From the NCBI GenBank assembly GCA_002751075.1, contig NAOQ01000004.1, forward strand, positions 383,307 through 398,891: 15,585 bases of DNA, written 5' to 3'. Below are positions 1 through 7,733 of this stretch, piece after piece (the first letter of the stretch is position 1; each line of letters begins with the position of its first letter). This DNA comes from Ichthyophonus hoferi (Eukaryota > Opisthokonta > Ichthyosporea > Ichthyophonida > Ichthyophonidae). The notes under the pieces are model-generated. The model ran no database searches. It was given only the letters and a program-made list of their open reading frames with translations, and was not told the origin of the DNA. Made by a program: the position numbers and the translations under genes.

Positions 1-210
1 AAAATATATCAGCACCAACCAACCAACGGCTAAAGCCAAAGCTTCTTATTGGGTGGCGCCTAGGGGCTCACTTTTACCCATACTAGTCTCATACCTTACA
101 CGCATACCTTTACCTAATTATGGAAATAATCAACTTAAAAATTATTACAATTGTATATTCGACACCATAAACAAAGGCGCCTTATACTTTTAAATACAGT
201 AACAAAATTA
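1..210. other. Non-coding AT-rich left edge
   Basis: No gene is visible. Two copies of the six-base palindrome ggcgcc stand out against AT-rich surroundings, near 55 and 176. The first sits in a short GC-rich patch (tggcgcctaggggctcac) whose reverse complement loosely recalls the 3' end of a lysine tRNA. The match is too short and gapped to call a tRNA or a tRNA-derived element. Confidence 0.4.
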
Positions 211-660
211 TATTAAGGGACAAGTAACTAGATAGAAAAGATGAACAATAACTGTGGTTGTTTTGTATTTATGGTAAAGTTACTATGAATGTATTGGTTT
301 GTGTAAGTTTAGGTTTAATTAATCAACAATCAATTCGAATAGTTTTTTAAGGAATTCAGTGTGAATCTTTGTCCAAGTTATTTCTTATGAATCATTCCAT
401 CTTCTAAAGGGGGTTTTTATCAGTACTCATTTGATTGATTTGTTGTTGATAAATTGCCATAAACTTATTGTTAATAGATTACAATTTGACCTCTTTGGTG
501 ATGATAATGGCAAGATTAAATTATTGGACAAGGAAATTGTTGATCACATATGATTTTGATCAAAGCGTGATAAAATTCCCTCAATGGCTAATCTATGATC
601 CTTGCATCCAATCATTATCAACCATACAGAGTCAGTGTCATTATCATTAGGTGTTTTTTA
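211..660 (+). repeat. Dispersed repeat family A, copy 1
   Basis: This block aligns over its whole length, in the same orientation and order, with 12328-12790. Shared landmarks include tattaag...taactagata at the left end, aaagttactatg, ttggtttg followed by gtaag, atcagtactc, ggcaagatta, and the identical 17-mer ctaatctatgatccttg near the right end. Divergence is substantial, so the copies are old. I see no terminal inverted repeats, long terminal repeats or poly-A tail, and no reading frame kept intact in both copies. The family is not one I recognise. The two copies are about 12 kb apart with a host gene between them, so they are dispersed members rather than ends of one element. Confidence 0.75.
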
Positions 661-889
661 CCCGAAAGAATCATCTTAACTCTGATTTTAATCTATTATT
701 ATTTGTGGTCTTACTATATTTTCAGAAAAAAAAATGTGGTGAAATTTGGCTTCATTATCTCTGCAGAAATAGATATCCATCTGATCTACATGGCCACAAA
801 CTGTCAACATGCTTAGAGTCAAGTGGAACATTATATATATGATTGAATTTATTGCATTTGTAAAATCAGGGTAAGATGCGTCTCCCATT
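661..889. other. Spacer between repeat A and the LTR-like repeat
   Basis: AT-rich sequence with several short open frames on both strands that overlap one another and show no family features. I see no splice-bounded exon, no RNA gene and no clear repeat boundary here. Confidence 0.4.
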
Positions 890-1215
890 ACTAATATTAG
901 TTAAACTAAAGTATTCTTAGACTTTATTAAGGTTAAAATAATTAAGCTTAATAGCGTCAGAGGCCTTCATTATTTATAGTAGTTTTTAGTGAAGATTCTG
1001 GTAACATTTATAATACAGAATAGACTATGCTTTTAGTACCAATGATCTGCATTTATAATTGTTAACATAATGCAAATTGATAAAAATATTAAATACTATT
1101 ACATACACAGCACACACACTATATATATCGGATATATATATAAAGTTAATGAACATATATATTACTTACATTTGATGTTGTTATAGCTTATAATATGTGC
1201 AACACCTTCTCCATG
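890..1215 (-). repeat. Decayed LTR-like direct repeat, left (3' LTR of the copia fossil)
   Basis: Shares an ordered series of blocks with about 5440-5775 in direct orientation: cttaat, tcagaggcctt (957-), attattt, gatctgcatt, taattg, a CA-rich stretch with cacagcaca, then atatatataaagttaat (about 1133-1150). The right part (aatatgtgcaa against aatatatgcaa) extends the match weakly. A purine-rich run on the minus strand (about 1247-1260) lies just inside and could be the polypurine tract. Exact ends are unclear. By eye the copies agree at roughly two thirds to three quarters of positions, which implies great age. Confidence 0.6.
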
Positions 1216-1560
1216 ATATGAAGCTACCTAGCTGATTATCATATATTGTCCTTTTTCCTAAGGTTTACTTTAGTGTCTCAGGGACTGATAATTTCTCCTT
1301 GTTGTCTGACTGGCATATTTTCTTCAGATTGATAAATTTGAGCATACTATCTGCGTTTTCAAATGCCATGTTACTAGATAAATTTGTTGTCCCATTTTAA
1401 CTCTTTCCTGGTACGCGCACTCTTGAAGTTGAAGGTATATATGCCGTAACTTGCTTCATTAATTAATGCTGGTTGTTTACATTATTGAACTTGTGTTTTC
1501 GCCATATATGGTTACAGGTGGTTGATATCCTAGGCCTAGCTCATGTGGAAAACCACCGAT

Positions 1561-1773
1561 TCAATAAATCTCAAAAGCACATTCCCTGAGTGTTATCAAC
1601 TCAGCTTCACATGTGCTTCTGGTGGCCAATCTCATTTGGTGACTTCTCCATGATATTGCTCCAGTTTGGGTGTCTGATGACTGAACTTCTGAAAATAACC
1701 CTGTTGCACTTTTACGTGTAGGGTCATTGGTAGATAAAATGAATGCAGCATCACTGTAGAATTGCAGTGCCAT
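1561..1773 (-). pseudogene. Copia RNase H remnant
   Basis: Minus-strand open segment of 70 residues. It carries the copia RNase H pattern: an aspartate-containing start (SDAAF), then SWRSHQMRLATRSTCEAELI, which matches the family's S-W-x-S-x-x-Q...A-x-S-T-x-E-A-E-x form with its acidic active-site residues. It lies on the 3' side of the RT remains, as expected for copia. Fossil; part of the element at 890-5775. Confidence 0.85.
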
Positions 1774-1984
1774 CAGTAATAATCTAATATAGTCGGCATA
1801 TGCAGACTTGTCCGCTGGTTTTTGCTTAACTTTCGGGTCCCACTGTATAAAACCAGAAGCTTTCAGAGACTTCCTTATTGAAATGTTTCAGCTACTACCA
1901 ACATTAATCTGCATACTTCAAGATGTCTTGTACGAAAACGTACTGTTTATTGTTTGTTTCTATATATTTATTGGTTTTGTAATA

Positions 1985-2190
1985 GTATACTAATAATTAG
2001 AACTACTTATTTTCATGATTGAGTGATTTGCCGAGTTACTAACCTCGTACTGTTTTATTTGATTAGTTACTGTTATTTAGAAGTATTTGATTGGAGATAC
2101 AGCACATCAATTCTATTAGGGGTATGAAGCTTATAAATAGTTACTTCTTGGTATTAGGATACCGATTGGTCCGCCCATCGGGTTCTCACT
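1985..2190 (+). repeat. Dispersed repeat family B, copy 1 (inside the copia fossil)
   Basis: Aligns in the same orientation with about 11818-12010. The best block is gagttactaacctcgtactg here against gagtaactcacctcgaattg there, with ttattttcat before it and tttattt.att.gtta after it. Further right, cttggtattag and ataccgattggtcc resemble the arm of the palindrome at 11953-12136. It sits between the RT and RNase H remains of the copia fossil, so it is most simply an insertion into that element. Boundaries are approximate. Confidence 0.55.
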
Positions 2191-2340
2191 ATAGATCACT
2201 AGTTCTAACACCTGTTTGTTTCACAATAGAAGGTAGCACGTTTGAAGTAGTACATCCTTTCTTTGGTATTGAGGAATAAGTTTGGGTGAAAGGAGTAGCA
2301 TAGGCGGCCATATGTATCATTGTACCCTTTTAAAAAGTAA

Positions 2341-2368
2341 ATAGTTAGAATTAAAAATTCTAAACTAT
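2341..2368. repeat. Short perfect-type hairpin
   Basis: The arms atagttagaatt and aattctaaactat pair with a single extra base, around a loop of about three A residues. It lies in the decayed copia block and has no run of T after it that would suggest a terminator. It is probably chance or a repeat remnant. Confidence 0.4.
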
Positions 2369-2399
2369 CCCTGTGAGGACCATATTTGAGTATACTGAC

Positions 2400-3350
2400 A
2401 GGCTAGTAGATTAGCGGGAAATTATATAATGCCAACTCAGTTCCATAGTAATGACCGAAAAAATGACTTAATAAAATACTTTTTGTTTCTTAATATAAGC
2501 CTTTATCTAAGACCATACTTTGGTTTGGGAGTGGATGAAAGAAGACTTTTGTTGTTCTTTCTATGTAGTGAGTCATGCAGTCAATTATTCCAACATTTTC
2601 ATTGTTTGGCACCTTACTCGGTGTTGTTACTTAAAATGAGCACATCCTCAACATAACACAGTATCTAAAAAAAGTGCCCACATTTTTTGCGCACATAAAC
2701 ACATGGGTCGTTATGAAGTCTCTCAAGGCCTAGACTGGCAAAAGATTTTGAATAACGTTGAACCAGATGAGTCGTGACTCTGGCATTCCATATAGAGCTT
2801 TGTTCAACTTTCAGATAGCATCCAATCTTTCACTGTTATGGTACATGGGAGGTTGATCATCGTCAATAAATTCTTAGAGAAAGCCATTAAGGTAAGAACG
2901 TTCGGCATCTAAATGTCTCATTGTTAAGCCTAATGCAACACCTAGGCTTAAAACTATTTGTAACGATGTCAATGTTGAACAGGTGATGATATCATTGAGA
3001 ACTTGCTAACATTCATTTGTGACCCTTGAACCATTAATCTGCATTTATACTCGTTTAATTTATTATTTTCATCAGCCTTTCGCAAAAGTACCCATAATGT
3101 CGAGTATATTTGTGTACCTTTAGGAACATGATCTGGTTCCACTAGTATAAATTCCTGCATAGCAGTGAGCTCCATAATTTCTGCATGACACCCAGCATCC
3201 CACTCAATCCAATCTTTACTTTCCAAGGCTTTGGCTACAGAAGTCAGGACATTAGATGATATACCTGACTTGTCTACCTTGAACACATATGCTGAGCTTG
3301 CGACGTTTTGACAGGATTTGCCAATCATAGGTTCAAATGTTTGCAAAAAA
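2400..3350 (-). pseudogene. Copia reverse transcriptase remnant, main piece
   Basis: Minus strand. The 5' part (2969-3346) includes the copia RT opening: an acidic W-x-x-A-x-x-x-E-I-x-x-L helix, then FILVEPDHVPKG, WVLLRKAD and YKCRLMVQG. These match the family's L-V-x-x-P, W-V-x-x-x-K and Y-K-A-R-L-V-A-Q-G motifs. Further along are blocks recalling the family's D-x-K-T-A-F-L-N-G and L-x-K-x-L-Y-G segments (about 2750-2910) and the active-site region (about 2630-2660). The piece is broken in several places and is not functional. Confidence 0.8.
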
Positions 3351-3649
3351 ACTTGTAATTTCTGGTATTACTAAATTATTCAAAGTTGTTGTGTCTTTGA
3401 TAAATTGTGTTTAATGTTGAAACCCCTTTTCTTTGTAATTGAACAGTTTTTTGTGTGTCCATTTTTACTATTGTATGAAACCTTTTATATATATTTCTTT
3501 TGCACAAAAGCCGGTTTTGATCAAATTCGCCCTGATAGTATATTAATTAACTAATGAGGCTAGCCTCAAGGACCTAATTGATGCTAAAAACATTTAGTCC
3601 ATTGAATCCAAAAATAAACCAAATATTTGATTGGCGGTAGGTAATTGCT

Positions 3650-3960
3650 CTAAGTTATTTTATAAATTGATTGAATTGTCAGCATAGTAGAACCAAGCTC
3701 TAAACCGGTACAATTATTGACAAAAAATATTAACTCAGCATAGCTAGAAATGCACGTCTTTTCTCTGTAGTAAACATGTCCTTGTTTGTTTGAATCTGTA
3801 GACATTGACAATTGCTCTAGAAACACGATCATATCTAGGTAGCTGTGCAGGTAGGTAGCCTTTATGTTTAGTTGTTCTAGGCCATATCTTTGGGCTTCTG
3901 TAATGCTTGGCAAGAGCTTGAATATTATGAGTGGGCATACTGGACTTCAAATATCATGAT
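3650..3960 (-). pseudogene. Second copia reverse transcriptase piece
   Basis: Minus-strand segment with an S-P-V start region and then the pattern GLEQLNIKATYLHSYLD followed by FLEQ. It corresponds to the copia RT block G-L-x-x-x-x-x-D-V-K-T-A-F-L-x-G-x-L-x-E. The main RT piece at 2400-3350 covers the same part of the domain, so this is from a different copy, either nested or joined end to end. Fossil. Confidence 0.65.
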
Positions 3961-3988
3961 AATTCAGGTTTTTCAGTTCATGGAAACC

Positions 3989-4340
3989 TTATGCTACTAG
4001 ACATATTTTGCATATGCCTACTGGTTGAGGAGTAGTCATAATTGAGATGTATGTAAAGTTGCTTCTTGTTATCAACGACTCATATTTTAATTTCTCACAA
4101 GTTTGTTGTTGTTCAGTTATATGTTGATTTATGAGCACTTCAGCATCATTGTTGTCTGAGGATTCTGCCACATTCTCTCCCACTGACTCAGAGAGGTCTT
4201 AAAGACTTGCTAGAGACTGTAACTTGGTGGCAGGAGTGGATGACACAGTGGTGTTGCTGTAGTTCTCATCTCTCTCATAGCTGAAAGACGACGATGAATG
4301 AGAAGTCAGTTCTCTTTCTACTGTGATGTCTGCCATGGGA
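3989..4340 (-). pseudogene. Ser/Asp-rich segment, possible integrase-RT linker of the copia fossil
   Basis: The minus-strand reading is rich in Ser, Asp, Glu, Asn and Thr, for example SHSSSSFSYERDENYSN and VGENVAESSDNNDAEV. It sits immediately 5' of the second RT piece. In copia polyproteins a hydrophilic, poorly conserved stretch separates integrase from RT, so position and composition both fit. No catalytic motif is visible. Part of the fossil. Confidence 0.45.
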
Positions 4341-4499
4341 GTATCTGCTCATATATTTTGGAAGGGATCTTGTGGTAAATTAGTGCTTAGGGGAGCAGCT
4401 TGATGGGGAAGGAACAGGAGATGGGAGCTTCAAGTCTTAAATGCAATCCTCAAATGCGTTCCCATCAAGGGGTTTGAATTGGGCAAACTAGATAGGATG

Positions 4500-5183
4500 T
4501 ATTGTGCAGGGGGTAATGCAACAGGTGGTGCCAATTGTGAAAAAAGTTAGATGGGCATCATAGATGACTGACTCTGGAATGGCCAGTCTTTGTGAGAGCT
4601 GGGTCATTTATTGTAGTTGTATTAAGTTATCTTTATGTCACTGATTAATATCGTGCAACTCAGCATAGAGATGAGCTATTTTCAGAGTTGGAGACTTTAG
4701 TAGTGGAGTGTCATGTGGCCAGGACTTATACTTGTACAGCAATTGATCCATATCCATCATATTTGGGCTAGGTGTGTTGAGTGAGGAATATCCTAGATAA
4801 TCGATAAAGCCCGTAATGCTGACAGGTTTTTTTCAAAGAACTTCAAAAAGATGATGTGCAAAGGGATGGACAAAAGGTATCTTTTGTGTTGTCCAAACTG
4901 CTGTTCCCATGAATTGGGTGAATGGAATGAGAGGTTTACTGTATTGTAGAACATTGAGTTGCTGCCTGTTCTGAATGGTCAACGACTCGTTGCCCTGTGT
5001 GTAGCTAAGCTGCTTTGCAGTGGAAACGTGTTGGTCTATAACCTTATATAAATTTGTGGTAGTTCTAACAACTTGCTTACAGTTCTTCTGGATCTCCAAT
5101 TGGTTCTTATATATTATCAAGATAAGATTTAAGATTAGCCAATATAAACGAAAACGGAAATAACTAATAAAGGCTCTCACCAC
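4500..5183 (-). pseudogene. Unrecognised minus-strand coding remnant at the 5' side of the copia fossil
   Basis: An open stretch at 4833-5183 and the sequence after it read as protein-like on the minus strand, with proline, glutamine and hydrophobic residues in ordinary proportions. I do not see a gag zinc knuckle, a protease D-S/T-G or integrase residues. By position it should be gag/protease/integrase territory of the copia element, but it could equally be unrelated sequence captured between the repeats. No function assigned. Confidence 0.3.
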
Positions 5184-5439
5184 TCACACATACCCGGCCC
5201 ATGGCATAATTGCTCACACATACTTGGTAACAGAAGCAAAAATACGAAAGCACTCATAACACGCACAAAGCTTTGCATTTAGTTATATGTATATGTATTA
5301 ATCACATCAAACGGCTCTTTAGCTAATTACCCCATTAATGTAACTGATTACGTACGATGTATCGACAGATTAATTTACTGGCTGAAAGCATAATATAAAT
5401 AACTAATTATTGAACTGATTATTTCATTATCTGCTTGCT

Positions 5440-5775
5440 ATTAGAGATTTGGTCAAAACTATTTATTCATTTGCGACTAACAATCTTGTAACAATAACTT
5501 AACTTAATGACATCAGAGGCCTTTATTATTTGTAACTGGCGAATATTCTGGAGCATGTATAATCCAGACAATGCTTCTAGTACCAGTACCTATGATCTGC
5601 ATTGGTAATTGCTAACAGCACATTGATGATTATATTAATATTAATACATACACACACAGCACATACGCTATATATTAGATATATATATATAAAGTTAATA
5701 CACACGTATATAGTGATGATTATTGATTTATTTTATTAGTAGTGAATATTTCAATATATGCAATTTCAAGCCCTT
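5440..5775 (-). repeat. Decayed LTR-like direct repeat, right (5' LTR of the copia fossil)
   Basis: Partner of 890-1215. Landmarks are aacttaatgacatcagaggcc near 5502-5522, gatctgcattggtaattg, the run cacacacagcacatacgcta, and atatatatataaagttaat ending near 5699. I could not identify a convincing primer-binding site next to it on the minus strand, which fits the age of the element. Confidence 0.6.
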
Positions 5776-7116
5776 AGTAGTAGATGGATCAATTTAAAAC
5801 CGATAAAATTCCCAACACCAATAAAATGTTTTAATGTTAGATGTTAGATTAAATTTAGCCACTGTGAGCCATTGTAATACCAGCGAATGGCATAGAAACA
5901 ATAATGATAAAACGATTTATATCTGTTAACCAATCGGAATACTTCATTAGGATATATAACCTGTAGTATTACATTATACAAGAGCAACATTCTAGGTTGA
6001 GCATGTAAGCGAACGAAATTATTTGTTTTAGTTGTATAATAAAAATTTATTTATATTATTTATATTTTTATATTGAAAATTGATTTATTTGTATTTTTAT
6101 ATTATATTACATACATACATATATATATAATATAATAATATAGTAGTATAATAGTGTAATTCACATAAATCTAATATCCTACCTTATATTTATCCTAATA
6201 TCCTGCCTTATTATATATATATATATCCTAATACTAACACTAAGACCCAAATACTGCTTATCTGACAAATAGTGTCTAAGCATAAAAGAGAGACCACTAT
6301 GAAGGTAGGTGTTTGTTGTTGTCTCACGTCGTACCTTATTCTGCCAGTACCGTTAAAGTTCATAATGCCTCCTTCGCAAACACAATTAATTGTACGCGAA
6401 AAAAACAAACATTTACTTACCACTCACTACACTCTTACCACTTCATACTCTTAACACATTAAAACCGTTTTGTCTCTCTATACTCCATTATATGATATTT
6501 TCAATTCCTTTGACATATTTATTGTTTATTGTTTTTTCTATTCCTTTTACTATTTTCATTTCTCTGGATCCTATGAACAGTCATTCTTTCTCTCCCTTTC
6601 TTGTCAGAATTTTCTCTCTATCTTACCCCATATACATTACCAAAGCACAAATTTATTATCATCTTTTCTTCTATATGCATATCGCACATTCGTAAGATTT
6701 GTATTAAAGTTGAGAGGGTAGCTTATTCAAACCGCATAAGGTTATTAGAGTATGCGATTATAGTATATGCTAGAAAGTTAGGAACATATTATATTATATT
6801 CTAGCGAATTATTTTCATAATACTGTTGTATTATTTTAAATTAAATTATATTAAATTTAGTTATATTATATTATATTATATTAGACTATATTGTGTCGTG
6901 TTGTAATATATACCATTATATGATACAGTATTAGTTTATATTATATTATATTGTTATGTTGTAATATATACCATTATGTGATACAATATTAGTTTATATT
7001 ATATTAGTTTATATTATGTTCGTCTCTTTTATGTTAAATGATAGTATATTCTATTATGTTGTATTACATCACCAGAGATAGTATTAACCGAGGCAACATA
7101 TTGGATTAAAGAGGAT
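5776..7116. repeat. AT-rich intergenic spacer with simple repeats
   Basis: No supported gene. The stretch holds TATA-type microsatellites (about 6105-6145 and 6210-6226), a pyrimidine-rich low-complexity part on the plus strand (about 6420-6640), and many (TATAT)n/(ATATT)n runs from 6830 on. The open frames at 6390-6804 are compositional, rich in Phe, Ile, Leu, Ser and Tyr without motifs. Around 5926-5965 a stretch beginning accaatcg weakly recalls the arm of the palindrome at 11953-12136. Confidence 0.5.
6900..7012 (+). repeat. 58-bp tandem duplication
   Basis: Unit 1 starts gttgtaatatataccattat at 6900 and the same 20 bases start again at 6958. The rest of each unit reads tgatacagtattagtttata in the first and tgatacaatattagtttata in the second, followed by TATAT-rich sequence. 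Two nearly identical units with a 58-base period imply a fairly recent slippage or unequal-exchange event. Confidence 0.85.
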
Positions 7117-7119
7117 AGC

Positions 7120-7127
7120 TATAAATA
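7120..7127 (+). promoter_or_regulatory. Candidate TATA box
   Basis: TATAAATA in a good context (gctataaatag) about 400 bases 5' of the first firm transporter exon. A 5' untranslated exon from about 7150 could end at the strong splice donor AG|gtaaga (exon end 7339). In a region this AT-rich, chance TATA boxes are frequent. Confidence 0.3.
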
Positions 7128-7516
7128 GTGATATATATGGTAACACGTTTACCCGACTTTCTACCAATGGGCGATTATTGTAATATTTATTTTTATTACC
7201 ACTATTATGTATATGTTTACCCCACTCTGCTCACAATTTATAAATCTATGAAAGAGTCTTTCTATATGTATTGGCATATATGCACATATATATATATACG
7301 CCTTTCCCTACCTGTATATATATATTGTTCACCATGTAGGTAAGATGAATTTGAGCTTTGTGATCAAAAGATTAAACTTAACTGCACCTGCGTCTAGTCT
7401 TTGTAAACAGTGCGAGTTTATGGAAGTTAATCACCGACATTCATGATTTTGAGCGATATTTTATTATATTAGCTAGTTAAATATTAGAATTCCTAAAAGC
7501 ACCACTTCCACTGGCA

Positions 7517-7573
7517 ATGGCGCTGCTGTATTCATTAACTCCAAGCATCGACTTTATTGTAGACCCTGTTAGA
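7517..7573 (+). CDS. Possible first coding exon of the sugar transporter
   Basis: The ATG at 7517 (context gcaATGG, good for eukaryotic initiation) opens 19 codons, MALLYSLTPSIDFIVDPVR. They end at gtatag with phase 0, the phase of the 3' splice site in front of the exon at 7734. The patch is richer in G and C than its surroundings, as the other exons are. Joined to that exon it would extend the transporter to 506 residues. An alternative in-phase donor, gtagac, lies at 7559. Against it, both donors are weaker than the gtaagt-type one of intron 2, and a 5' untranslated exon with translation starting at 7818 explains the gene equally well. Confidence 0.35.
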
Positions 7574-7733
7574 GTATAGTATGGTCTATATATTTTTATA
7601 TCTAATGGTTGTATAGTATAACAGTACAATGGTATCTATACATCAATCCTCTCCTTCCCTCTATCCCCTATATCCCCTGTATCTCCTATAATCATATCTC
7701 TTCAACCAATCACTAACCCTATCTCATTCCCAG
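7574..7733 (+). other. Intron 1 with a long pyrimidine tract (left border tentative)
   Basis: The right border is strong: about 90 bases of C/T-rich sequence with repeats of the type ccctat, a branch-site match in cactaaccc, then attcccag|GAC at 7734. The left border depends on the tentative exon 7517-7573. If a 5' untranslated exon ending at 7339 is used instead, the intron starts at 7340. Confidence 0.6.

Larger units (their letters stand above)
890..5775 (-). mobile_element. Old, broken Ty1/copia-type LTR retroelement (compound)
   Basis: Minus-strand remains of a copia-type pol lie between two diverged direct repeats. The spacing between equivalent points in the repeats is about 4.55 kb, which fits a copia element of ordinary size. 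From the 5' side (high coordinates) come an unrecognised segment, a Ser/Asp-rich linker-like segment, an RT piece, a second larger RT part, and RNase H. This order agrees with copia elements, in which integrase precedes RT and RNase H (family knowledge). Two RT pieces cover overlapping parts of the domain, so at least two copies are nested or joined here. The element is interrupted many times and its LTRs have drifted far apart, so it is an ancient fossil. A copy of repeat family B (about 1985-2190) appears to have inserted between its RT and RNase H parts. Confidence 0.75.

Noticed and set aside
54-72. Lysine tRNA-like or primer-binding-site-like patch tggcgcctaggggctcac
   Set aside because: Only two short blocks match, separated by a gap, with no tRNA fold, A/B boxes or LTR edge next to it.
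6211-6423. 70-residue minus-strand ORF with a hydrophobic C terminus
   Set aside because: It ends in a TATA-type microsatellite, which creates the hydrophobic tail; there is no convincing start, splice context or conserved motif.
6390-6804. Overlapping plus-strand open frames of 67-101 residues
   Set aside because: Low-complexity Phe/Ile/Leu/Ser/Tyr translations of a T/C-rich stretch, with three frames open at once, no splice-bounded exon and no motif.
7128-7343. 71-residue plus-strand ORF before the transporter
   Set aside because: If spliced from its end at the strong donor (7339) to the exon at 7734 the frame meets a stop within seven codons, so it is not the transporter N terminus; it may be an untranslated exon.
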